A program made the position numbers and the translations under genes. Below the pieces are notes generated by a model, which was given only the letters and a program-made list of their open reading frames with translations, was not told where the DNA came from and searched no databases. DNA of 14,355 nt, taken from contig CAJQOK010000489.1 of NCBI GenBank assembly GCA_905479905.1, positions 1-14,355 of the forward strand, given 5' to 3'. Source of the stretch: an uncultured Aliterella sp. (lineage in GTDB: Bacteria; Cyanobacteriota; Cyanobacteriia; Cyanobacteriales; Chroococcidiopsidaceae). How positions within the stretch are numbered: position 1 is the first letter of the stretch; each line of letters starts with the position of its first letter. Below, one piece after another: positions 1 to 7,247 of this stretch.

Positions 1-39
1 TTTTACTTAACAAGTACCGACGGAATTACAGAGGTAAAA

Positions 40-786
40 GTGACAAACATTAATAACAGTGAAGAATCGAGCCTAATTGATGTAGCGGTAACTGTTGCAA
101 AATTACCAATTAAAGGTGTGATTTTTGACTTGGATGGAGTGTTAACAGACACTTCTGAGTATCACTACCGAGGTTGGAAACAGTTGGCGGATGAAGAAGG
201 GATTGCTTTTGATCGCCAAGCTAATGAGGCAATGCGCGGTTTGGCAAGGCGTGATTCTTTACTGCATTTACTGGGCGATGTTTCTATTCCTGAAGCTGAC
301 ATTCAAGCAATGATGGCGCGGAAAAATAGCTATTATGAAGCCTTTATTCAAGATTTGAGTCCGGCGGATTTATTGCCTGGAGTATTGCCTTTGTTAGAGG
401 AATTACAAGCAGCAGGGATTAAAATGGCGATCGGATCTTCTAGCAAAAATGCTCATTTAGTAACAAAATTATTGGGGATAGGCGATCGCATTGCCGCTAT
501 TAGTGATGGTTATAGTGTCGATCGCCACAAACCCGCCCCTGATGTGTTTCTTCATGCCGCAATGCAGCTAGGATTAGACCCCTCAGAATGCGTAGTAGTA
601 GAAGATGCGGCGGCGGGTGTTGAAGCTGGTTTAGCGGCGGGAATGTGGGTTGTAGGACTTGGGCCTGTAGAAAGATTTGCCGCCGCCCACGTCATCCGCG
701 ATAGCTTGGCTAACTCCTCTTGGGCTGATTTATTAGCGGCGATTGAAGCAACAAAGATTATTTGCTTACCAATGGTTGTTAGCTAA
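40..786 (+). CDS. pgmB: Beta-phosphoglucomutase (HAD superfamily)
   Basis: Likely interconverts beta-glucose 1-phosphate and glucose 6-phosphate in the cytoplasm, downstream of a disaccharide phosphorylase. HAD motif I is FDLDGVLTD, with nucleophile Asp30 and acid/base Asp32. Motif II is the GSSS stretch near 132-135, motif III is Lys164 in HKPAPD, and motif IV is VVVEDA with Glu188 and Asp189. The cap carries RGLARRDSL (66-74), the beta-phosphoglucomutase signature also present in the Lactococcus enzyme; YHYRGW and LSPADLLPG also match that family. The 248-residue length exceeds the usual ~220 because of a ~24-residue N-terminal extension. The GTG start at 40 has GAGGT four bases upstream. 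However, the frame stays open to base 1, so this could be the C-terminal domain of a longer fusion, for example with a GH65 phosphorylase. It converges on the next gene with 10 bp between stops. The function is well supported, but the start is less certain. Confidence 0.88.
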   Translation: MTNINNSEESSLIDVAVTVAKLPIKGVIFDLDGVLTDTSEYHYRGWKQLADEEGIAFDRQANEAMRGLARRDSLLHLLGDVSIPEADIQAMMARKNSYYEAFIQDLSPADLLPGVLPLLEELQAAGIKMAIGSSSKNAHLVTKLLGIGDRIAAISDGYSVDRHKPAPDVFLHAAMQLGLDPSECVVVEDAAAGVEAGLAAGMWVVGLGPVERFAAAHVIRDSLANSSWADLLAAIEATKIICLPMVVS

Positions 787-796
787 TAAGCTTGAT

Positions 797-2746
797 TTAA
801 TTAGCAATATTACTAGCTAATTCACTAATTGCTAAGGCTAACTTGTGGGGTTCGATGGGTTTAGATAGGTGCATTTGAAAACCATTAGAAATCGCGCGCT
901 GACGGTCTTCATCTCTAGCGTAAGCTGTTAGCGCGATCGCCCCAATTGGTTTTAATCCTTGGCTAATTTCCCAATCTCTAATTTTTTTAATCAACTTATA
1001 ACCGTCTTCGTCAGGCATTCCAATGTCACTAACGATCGCATCTAAATTCCCTTGGGTAACTATTTTCATCGCCGCCATTGCACAATTGGCAGTTATTACT
1101 TTAATGTTGTACTCCTGCAATGCCAAAGTAATAATTTCACGGTTATCGTCTTCATCATCGACTACCAAAACTTGCAACCCCTGAAGCTGAGGTAAGTTAT
1201 CTAAAGGTAAGTAATTAGAGTTAATTTCCTGACTTGTCCGCGCGATTGGGTTTTCTATATTTTCTAATTGCTCACTTATTAAAGGTAGCTCGATTGTAAA
1301 CGTTGATCCTTGTCCTTCCCCTTTACTTTGAGCAAGCAACGTTCCGCCGTGCAGTTCTACTAATTGACGGGCGATCGCAAGCCCCAATCCCAAACCGCCA
1401 TAAGAGCGCGTCATTGAAGCATCAGCTTGACGAAAGCGATCAAATACATGGGGCAGAAATTCGGCACTAATCCCGCAACCTGTATCGATTATCTGAATTT
1501 GAGCGACGGGAGAAATAACCGATAATCGCACTTCAATAGAGCCACCGGAAGGGGTAAACTTAATGGCATTTGATAGCAAATTCCAAATTACTTGTTGAGT
1601 GCGATCGCTATCTGCCGATACCATTCCGATTGTTGGCTCAAAATTGGTCACTATTTGAATTTTTTTTGCTTGCGCTGCTAATAATACTGTTTCAATTGCC
1701 TCTTCAATCGGAACTTTTAATTGAATGGGACGAGCAATTAGCCGAATTGTCCCGCGAATAATTCGGGAAATATCTAGCAAATCCTCAATCATTTGGACTT
1801 GCAACAAAGCATTACGCTCGATAGTTTCTATTGCCCGATCGCGTACCGAATCTGCTAAGACGCGCGTTCGCATGAGCCTAGCCCAGCCTAGAATTGCATT
1901 TAAAGGCGATCGCAGTTCGTGGGACACAATCGCCAAAAATTCGTCCTTCATGCGGCTATTAGCCTCCGCTTGTTCGCGGGCGGCTTGTTCGCGTTGCAAT
2001 AGCTCGGTACGCTCAGTAATATCGGTAAAAACTTGGACTGTACCTGTAACGCCACTTTTACTTAAAATTGGATCAACTTTGACTTCAAACCAGCGTTGAT
2101 TGATTTGGATTTCTTGACTTTGACGACGGGTAGGATCGAGGCGATCGCACAAAAACTCGCACATCGCTTCATTGTCCACATTTTGCCATAATTCGCCGCA
2201 GCTACGACCAATAATTTCTTGAGCCGACTTCCCTAAAATATTTGCCATTGCTTGATTGCAACGGACTATTTTGGCTTGATCGAGTAAGCAAACCCCGTCA
2301 GAAATAGAGTCAAAGGTTATTTGCCATTGCGTCGCCGAACAAATCGCGGTTTCCTCCGCTTGACGCATCCGCAGCAAAGCATTAACTGTAGCAATCAATT
2401 CACGCGATTCTACAGGTTGAGTTAAATAGCCGTCTGCGCCACCTTCTAAAGCTTCGGCTTTATCTTCCATTTGGATAAAACTAGCGGATAAATGCAGCAC
2501 GGGAATTGAGGCTGTGGCGGGATCGTTTTTAATTTTTCGGCACACTTCAAACCCATGAATATCAGGAAGTTTGACATCTAGCACAATTAAGTCTGGCTTA
2601 ATTTCTGCGACTAGCTGCAATGCTTGCGCCCCTGTACTTGCTTCAATAACATTAAATCCTGCCCTTTGAAGCATCCGCGTATGAACGTAACGATTAGCCT
2701 CATCATCGTCTACGTGCAAAATACTTATTGGTTGCTGCTTAGGCAT
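797..2746 (-). CDS. Hybrid sensor kinase REC-PAS-HisKA-HATPase-REC
   Basis: Last gene of the rsb operon, 649 residues, soluble (no membrane segment seen). Domain order: receiver 1 (about 8-125, acceptor Asp57 in IVLDVKLPD), PAS (about 138-245, ending in VFTDITERTELL), a short coiled linker, HisKA with phospho-accepting His276 in SHELRSPLNAILGW, and HATPase with N box Asn393, G1 box DTGCGIS (421-427) and G2 box GGLGLGLA (450-457). Receiver 2 (about 524-645) has Asp574 in IVSDIGMPDEDG and Lys629. Receiver 1 has Gln110 where receivers normally have the conserved lysine (YLTQPVE), whereas receiver 2 keeps it (LSKPIE). No DNA-binding or other output domain is present, so it must act on another protein. 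The start lies 12 bp after the preceding stop with no clear Shine-Dalgarno, which suggests translational coupling. Domain calls are sound; the signal sensed is unknown. Confidence 0.9.
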   Translation of the reverse strand: MPKQQPISILHVDDDEANRYVHTRMLQRAGFNVIEASTGAQALQLVAEIKPDLIVLDVKLPDIHGFEVCRKIKNDPATASIPVLHLSASFIQMEDKAEALEGGADGYLTQPVESRELIATVNALLRMRQAEETAICSATQWQITFDSISDGVCLLDQAKIVRCNQAMANILGKSAQEIIGRSCGELWQNVDNEAMCEFLCDRLDPTRRQSQEIQINQRWFEVKVDPILSKSGVTGTVQVFTDITERTELLQREQAAREQAEANSRMKDEFLAIVSHELRSPLNAILGWARLMRTRVLADSVRDRAIETIERNALLQVQMIEDLLDISRIIRGTIRLIARPIQLKVPIEEAIETVLLAAQAKKIQIVTNFEPTIGMVSADSDRTQQVIWNLLSNAIKFTPSGGSIEVRLSVISPVAQIQIIDTGCGISAEFLPHVFDRFRQADASMTRSYGGLGLGLAIARQLVELHGGTLLAQSKGEGQGSTFTIELPLISEQLENIENPIARTSQEINSNYLPLDNLPQLQGLQVLVVDDEDDNREIITLALQEYNIKVITANCAMAAMKIVTQGNLDAIVSDIGMPDEDGYKLIKKIRDWEISQGLKPIGAIALTAYARDEDRQRAISNGFQMHLSKPIEPHKLALAISELASNIAN

Positions 2747-2758
2747 AGTTGCTTGTGC

Positions 2759-4489
2759 TTATATATTTAAGTGGAGTCCGGCTTTAAGCAATACTTGACG
2801 GATTATTACACTAGCATCAGGGCGATCTAGGTCTTTAGATAATATTGCCACGACCTTAGCATTAATTAGGCGATCGCGTTCTTCTGGTTCTAATTGCTTT
2901 GAAGTATGAATAATTACCGGAATGTGCTGAGTTGTGAGATTAGCTTTTAATTGCTCTAAAACCTCAAATCCGCTTAATCCGGGCATTACTAAGTCTAAAA
3001 AGATTACTTGCGGCTGTTCTAAGATAGCTTTAATTACTCCTTCACTACCATTAATTGCTTCTATCACCTTGATACTGCGACTTTTTAGTAGTTCTTTGAG
3101 CAAATAGCGAGAGATATCCTGATCATCAATTATCAAAACTTTAATCGGCGTTTGTGGCGATGCCTCCTTGACTTCCGCATAAATGCAGGGCAAAGTAACT
3201 GTAAAAATAGAGCCTACTTCTAATTTACTCTCTACAGCGATCGATCCTCCTAGTAACTGCGCTAGTTGGCGGCAAAGTGGCAAACCTAAACCCGTTCCTT
3301 TAAATTGACTTTGCAAGGGGTTTTCAATTTGGACAAATTCTTCAAAAATAAGTTCTAGATCGTTAGGTGCAATGCCAATTCCCGTATCAGCAACAGTAAA
3401 AACTATCGTGCGCTCTTGTTGCAAAGCACTGACACGGATTTCGCCCCTAGGAGTGAATTTTAGAGCATTAGAAATCAAATTTCTTAAAATTTGCGAAACT
3501 TTACCTTCATCAGTATACATCGGCAAGTTTTGGGGTTGAGCAAAAACTAGATTAACCTCTGATTGATTAAGTAGGGGACGTAGTATGCCTTTTAAAGCAT
3601 TAAATAAATCGCTAACTTCAAATTGCTGGGGACGAATAGTTACTTTACCCGCTTCAACTTTGGCTATATCTAATAAATCGTTGACTAATTCCGAAAGCCC
3701 TAGCGCCGAAGTGCGAATAAAATTTACTTGTTTTTCTTGCTCCGAATTTAACTCCCCATCTAGCCGCTCTAAAAGTAGCTGAGAAAGGCTGAGAATTGCA
3801 TTTAAAGGGGTGCGAAATTCGTGACTCATGTTTGATAAAAAACGAGTTTTCATTTCGCTAGCTTTTTGCCAAGACTCCGCGCGATCGTCTAATTCGGCAT
3901 AAAGAGTTACTACACCACGATTTGTATCTTCTAGTTGACTATTTAGACGCGCAAGTTCACTTGATCTGCTTTGCAACTCCTCCATAGTGCGTAAAAGCTC
4001 TTGATTTTGCTGCTGTACTTCTTGGTATAAATTTTCTGGAGTTTTCTGAGCTAATTCTTGAGCAATTTTCTGGAAAATTTCTGGAGTTATCGGTGTTTGT
4101 TTGGGTAAGAATTTGGTTAGCGTTGCCGTAGTTTCATTGGCGACAGATTCAATTACAAACTTATCCATCAGTCGTTTTGCGCCAATAATCCCTAATCCCA
4201 TCCCTGTAGTAGAAGTATAGCGCCCAGCTAAAATTGCCTCCACATCTTTAATTCCCCCACCTTTGTCGCTAACTTTAATAACTAACGCCGCATCTTGAAC
4301 TATAAATTCAACTCTCCCACCATTGCCATACTGAAAGGCATTGCGAGAAATTTCTGATACTGCCGTAGCTATGCGCGTTTGGGATTGCAAGTCAAAACCG
4401 AGTAAACTAGCTATTTGACGCGATCGCCCTCTTGCCAATACTACATCTTGTTCAAAGCGCACCTCCACTGTTAGAAGCCTAATATCCAT
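2759..4489 (-). CDS. RsbT-like ATPase / histidine kinase / receiver fusion
   Basis: A 576-residue soluble protein with two GHKL ATPase domains. Residues 1-130 resemble the RsbT/RsbW switch kinases: N box SEISRNAFQYG with Asn50, KVSDKGGGI with Asp75, and glycine box TTGMGLGIIGAKRLMDKF. A coiled coil follows (about 150-215), then HisKA with His223 in SNMSHEFRTPLNAIL. The second HATPase has Asn341, VADTGIGIA (367-375) and GTGLGLPL (398-405). The C-terminal receiver (about 449-570) has Asp499 in IFLDLVMPG and Lys552 in LSKDLD. It starts 4 bp after the stop of the phosphatase fusion gene, so the two are probably translationally coupled. Known family: sensor kinases with an N-terminal RsbT-like domain encoded next to RsbRST modules. 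Inference: the RsbT-like part docks on the RsbR/RsbS scaffold or competes with RsbT, and the kinase part passes the signal on. The target of the receiver is not visible. Confidence 0.9.
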   Translation of the reverse strand: MDIRLLTVEVRFEQDVVLARGRSRQIASLLGFDLQSQTRIATAVSEISRNAFQYGNGGRVEFIVQDAALVIKVSDKGGGIKDVEAILAGRYTSTTGMGLGIIGAKRLMDKFVIESVANETTATLTKFLPKQTPITPEIFQKIAQELAQKTPENLYQEVQQQNQELLRTMEELQSRSSELARLNSQLEDTNRGVVTLYAELDDRAESWQKASEMKTRFLSNMSHEFRTPLNAILSLSQLLLERLDGELNSEQEKQVNFIRTSALGLSELVNDLLDIAKVEAGKVTIRPQQFEVSDLFNALKGILRPLLNQSEVNLVFAQPQNLPMYTDEGKVSQILRNLISNALKFTPRGEIRVSALQQERTIVFTVADTGIGIAPNDLELIFEEFVQIENPLQSQFKGTGLGLPLCRQLAQLLGGSIAVESKLEVGSIFTVTLPCIYAEVKEASPQTPIKVLIIDDQDISRYLLKELLKSRSIKVIEAINGSEGVIKAILEQPQVIFLDLVMPGLSGFEVLEQLKANLTTQHIPVIIHTSKQLEPEERDRLINAKVVAILSKDLDRPDASVIIRQVLLKAGLHLNI

Positions 4490-4493
4490 AACA

Positions 4494-5489
4494 TTATTGC
4501 CTAACTACTACGACGCTAACATCATCTCGTAGGCGCTTAAAATCTCGATATAATACTCCAGCAATCAAGCTTGGATGCTTGACAATTAAACCGTTATAGC
4601 GATCTATTCTCCACCCCGTAGCCAAGCCATCAGAGCTTAAAACTAACGTTGCACCGGGGGGAAAAGGATAAGTAAATTCTTGTAATTTGTGAATTTGATA
4701 GCCCACAATACCATTGTAAGAAACCATGCTGCGACTTTCAGGGGCGATGATACTTGCGGCAATATTGCCTACCCCCGCAAAAAGGACAGATTGTTGATTA
4801 AAGTCAAGTTGAGCGATCGCTACTGCCGCACCGCGCGTACTTCGCAATACTCTGTGCATCAATTCTAAAATCTCTTTAGGAGAACATTGAGAATTTTCTT
4901 GAGCGACTCTAATCGCCGCAGAAGATGCCTCAAAAGCTAGTTCACCGTGTCCCAACCCATCAGCAACAACTACCAACTGTCGCCCAGTATCGGTTTCAAT
5001 TACTGCCCAAGCGTCGCCGCAAATTTGCTCACTGGCTAAGGGAATATTCACCGCACCGATTTTTAAACTGACTAAATTTTTCGGTGGTGGAGTTGCCCAT
5101 AGGTGCGCCACTACTGCTGTACCTATAGAAGGGATAGAATAAATGTCAAAAAAATCTGCCAACCTAGAAATCGATCCTAAGCCTGTCCCAGGAGTTCCAC
5201 CCGTCGAAAAGCCATCGCGGAGACACTCGCCAACATTCTCCATCCCCGCGCCTTTATCTAAAGCCAAAATTTCTAAGCCGTTAAGATCGCCAATGTGGAG
5301 GGAGCGTAGTAGCAATTCGCCGTCTTGGGCGTGTTTAATTAAATTCCCGGCAATTTCTGTAACAACAATACCCACTCTACCGCGCTCGGTTTCTTTAAAA
5401 TTTAATTGAGAGGCGAAGTCCATAGCCCTGCGGCGCGCTTCTCCAACTTGGCTACTTTCTACCACAGGAATCAGGATATTTTGGATCAT
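4494..5489 (-). CDS. RsbT-like ATPase fused to RsbX-like PP2C phosphatase
   Basis: A 331-residue soluble protein. Residues 1-130 form an anti-sigma/RsbT-type ATPase with N box TEIAGNLIKHA (Asn49), LALDKGAGM (Asp78) and glycine box STGGTPGTGLG (95-105). Residues about 140-331 form a SpoIIE/PP2C-type phosphatase. The metal ligands expected for the family are visible: CGDAW (Asp159), VVADGLGHG (Asp177), SSDGLATG (Asp287) and RDDVSVVVV (Asp322/Asp323). The phosphatase half closely follows Bacillus RsbX in motif order, including ADGLGHGELAFEASSAAI, RGAAVAI and FAGVGNIAASII. RsbX dephosphorylates RsbR and RsbS to reset the stressosome, and that is the likely role here. It lies 26 bp after rsbT and 4 bp before the kinase fusion. 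The upstream Shine-Dalgarno is weak. Kinase and phosphatase activities in one chain could make it a bifunctional switch, which is an inference. Confidence 0.9.
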   Translation of the reverse strand: MIQNILIPVVESSQVGEARRRAMDFASQLNFKETERGRVGIVVTEIAGNLIKHAQDGELLLRSLHIGDLNGLEILALDKGAGMENVGECLRDGFSTGGTPGTGLGSISRLADFFDIYSIPSIGTAVVAHLWATPPPKNLVSLKIGAVNIPLASEQICGDAWAVIETDTGRQLVVVADGLGHGELAFEASSAAIRVAQENSQCSPKEILELMHRVLRSTRGAAVAIAQLDFNQQSVLFAGVGNIAASIIAPESRSMVSYNGIVGYQIHKLQEFTYPFPPGATLVLSSDGLATGWRIDRYNGLIVKHPSLIAGVLYRDFKRLRDDVSVVVVRQ

Positions 5490-5515
5490 TTAGCTATTTC
5501 CCGCTATCCCTGGTT

Positions 5516-5926
5516 TTACTTCCATTTTATAATTTTAACTTGAGTTCCTTCGCCCACACGAGAACTAATCTCAAACTCGCTCATCAACCGTTTTGTGCCG
5601 CTTAAACCCATTCCTAAGCCTCCTCCGGTTGTATAGCCATCTTTGAGCGCCAATTCAATATCGCTAATTCCTGCTCCTCGATCGCTAAAAACTAAGCATA
5701 GACCTTGACGATAGCCGACTTCAATTACTTCTAGCGTTAATGTTCCCCCACCGCCATAAGTTAAGGTATTACGAGCAAGTTCGCTAGAAGCGGTAATAAT
5801 TTTAGTTTGATCTACCAAACTAAAACCTAATTCTATCGCCCAAGTGCGGACAGTTTTTCTGACTAAGACAATATCACTGGAAGAATAAATGTCTATTTCC
5901 TGCTTTTGTCCTTCGGGGGCTGCCAT
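5516..5926 (-). CDS. rsbT: RsbT-type serine/threonine switch kinase
   Basis: A 136-residue single-domain GHKL kinase, close to the ~133 residues of Bacillus RsbT. The N box is SSELARNTLTYGGGG with Asn53, the G1 motif is FSDRGAGISDIE with Asp82, and the glycine box is TTGGGLGMGLSGTKRLM (99-115). All look catalytically intact. In the family, RsbT is held by RsbR-RsbS, phosphorylates their STAS domains under stress, and is then released to activate a downstream partner, RsbU in Bacillus; no RsbU is encoded here. The ATG has a near-perfect Shine-Dalgarno, AAAGGAGG (5937-5930), three bases upstream and overlapping the stop of rsbS. This predicts strong, coupled translation. It is also the simplest of three RsbT-like domains encoded by consecutive genes. 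Confidence 0.95.
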   Translation of the reverse strand: MAAPEGQKQEIDIYSSSDIVLVRKTVRTWAIELGFSLVDQTKIITASSELARNTLTYGGGGTLTLEVIEVGYRQGLCLVFSDRGAGISDIELALKDGYTTGGGLGMGLSGTKRLMSEFEISSRVGEGTQVKIIKWK

Positions 5927-5936
5927 TTGCCTCCTT

Positions 5937-6299
5937 TCAGGTGCGATTTACTAACAAATAAAGCAAATCCATACCTTTTTCGACATTCAAAGCAGTGCGT
6001 ACACCTTCCAGAGATAGCCCAAGTTCTACTAACGTAATTGCTACTGCTGGTTGCATTCCTACTACTACCGTTTCCGCATCAAGTAGGCGCGACATGGAAG
6101 CAATGTTACTGAGTATGCGCCCGATAAATGAGTCCACAATTTCTAAAGATGAAATGTCAATTAATACACATTTTGTATTCAATTCAACGATCAAGTTTGT
6201 CAAATCGTCTTGCAAAGTCATCGCCAAGCGATCGTGCATATCTACTTGGATTGTCACCAAAAGAAACCCGCCCATTTGCAATATAGGTATGCGTTCCAC
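5937..6299 (-). CDS. rsbS: RsbS stressosome STAS scaffold protein
   Basis: A 120-residue STAS protein that matches Bacillus RsbS along its length: ERIPILQMGGFLLVTIQ at the N-terminus, IDISSLEIVDSFIGRIL, GMQPAVAITLVELGLSLEGV and TALNVEKGMDLL. Ser57 in VDSF is the equivalent of the RsbT-phosphorylated Ser59 of Bacillus RsbS. It should form the core of the complex with RsbR and sequester RsbT. I chose the GTG at 6297-6299 because GGAG lies seven bases upstream (6310-6307) and the protein then starts exactly where the family does. An ATG at 6345-6347 would add 16 unrelated residues and overlap rsbR by 32 bp. With the GTG start, the gap to the rsbR stop is 16 bp. Confidence 0.92.
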   Translation of the reverse strand: MERIPILQMGGFLLVTIQVDMHDRLAMTLQDDLTNLIVELNTKCVLIDISSLEIVDSFIGRILSNIASMSRLLDAETVVVGMQPAVAITLVELGLSLEGVRTALNVEKGMDLLYLLVNRT

Positions 6300-6315
6300 C
6301 TTTAGTCTCCAAGGG

Positions 6316-7194
6316 TTACAAACGATTTTGAGGGCGCGGATCGGCAAACGTTACCGCATACCCACTACGTTTTAGAGCAACTTCAAAAGCATCTGCCATT
6401 GTCGCTTTAGTAATTACAGCAGTCAAATCTACACCCAAATGAACAATAGTTTGAGCAATTTGGGGGCGAATACCGCTAATGATGCAGTCTGCACCCATCA
6501 AGCGGGTAGCGGCGACAGTTTTAAGTAAATGCTGGGCAACTAAAGTATCAACTGTTGGTACGCCCGTAATATCAATAATTGCGATCGCGCTTCCCGTTTC
6601 GACTATTCGCTGCAACAAGTTTTCCATTACTACTTGAGTACGAGCGCTGTCAAGAGTGCCAATAAGCGGTAAAGCTAATATCCCCTCCCACAACTTAACA
6701 ACAGGGGTTGATAGTTCCATCATCTCTTGCTGCTGGCGGATAATAATTTCTTCACGGGCTTTTTGAAAAGCCTCCGTTGTCAGCAAACCTAATCTGTCTA
6801 TTAAGTCATTGGCGGTCATAATCTCTGCGGCTATTTCGCCATCGCTTCCGCATTCTTCGCGCAGCAGGCTAAACAAAGGTTTTTTCAAAGAAAAAATAAA
6901 TAAGGCTACTTGAGAAGGGCTAAAGCCTTGTTGGACGCGGCTACGGGTTATGCTAGTTAGCAGAGCTTTGATACTATTCCATTCTGAAGCTTGAAAATTA
7001 GTTAAATTACCATCTTGGCTGGCATCTCGCAGTAAGCGCAGAAATTCTCCAGATTGATCGCGCATTTCTGCTTCACGCATCAAGTCATCGCGCCGGATTC
7101 CCGCCGATAGTTGTTCCTTTAACCATTCACCTAACAGCATAGTTTCATGCTTGGCGAGAATTTCTGGAAGATGGCGATCGCCATTTTTGCTCAT
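6316..7194 (-). CDS. rsbR: RsbR-type stressosome sensor/co-antagonist
   Basis: First gene of the operon, 292 residues. The N-terminal ~150 residues are helical and resemble the RsbRD-type sensory domain (KHETMLLGEWLKEQLSAG, then SLKKPLFSLLREE); the ligand is unknown. A linker helix (about 143-160) leads to a C-terminal STAS domain (about 163-275) with VVKLWEGILALPLIGTLD, AIIDITGVPTVDTLVAQHLL and GIRPQIAQTIVHLGV. Thr217 in VDTLV and Thr249 in IAQTI appear to match the two threonines that RsbT phosphorylates in Bacillus RsbRA (Thr171, Thr205); that alignment is from memory. In the family this protein is the turret subunit that senses stress and binds RsbS and RsbT. The ATG at 7194 has AGGA about six bases upstream. 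A mobile-element-like insertion begins 46 bp upstream of the start and may carry part of the promoter. Confidence 0.93.
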   Translation of the reverse strand: MSKNGDRHLPEILAKHETMLLGEWLKEQLSAGIRRDDLMREAEMRDQSGEFLRLLRDASQDGNLTNFQASEWNSIKALLTSITRSRVQQGFSPSQVALFIFSLKKPLFSLLREECGSDGEIAAEIMTANDLIDRLGLLTTEAFQKAREEIIIRQQQEMMELSTPVVKLWEGILALPLIGTLDSARTQVVMENLLQRIVETGSAIAIIDITGVPTVDTLVAQHLLKTVAATRLMGADCIISGIRPQIAQTIVHLGVDLTAVITKATMADAFEVALKRSGYAVTFADPRPQNRL

Positions 7195-7247
7195 ACTTGT
7201 TCCTACCTTTGCCGCAAATTCCCCAGCTTAAGTGTAGAGGATATTGC

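Noticed and set aside
787..840. Bidirectional terminator between the convergent genes at 786 and 797
   Set aside because: Short TTAGCAAT/ATTGCTAA repeats are present but AT-rich, partly inside the kinase coding end, and lack a T run; not supported.
1725..2099. Plus-strand open frame of 124 codons inside the hybrid kinase gene
   Set aside because: It lies antisense to the HisKA and PAS coding region, with no recognisable motif and no ribosome site.
6300..6347. Upstream ATG start for rsbS
   Set aside because: It would overlap rsbR by 32 bp and add 16 residues not found in RsbS, whereas the GTG at 6299 has a good Shine-Dalgarno.
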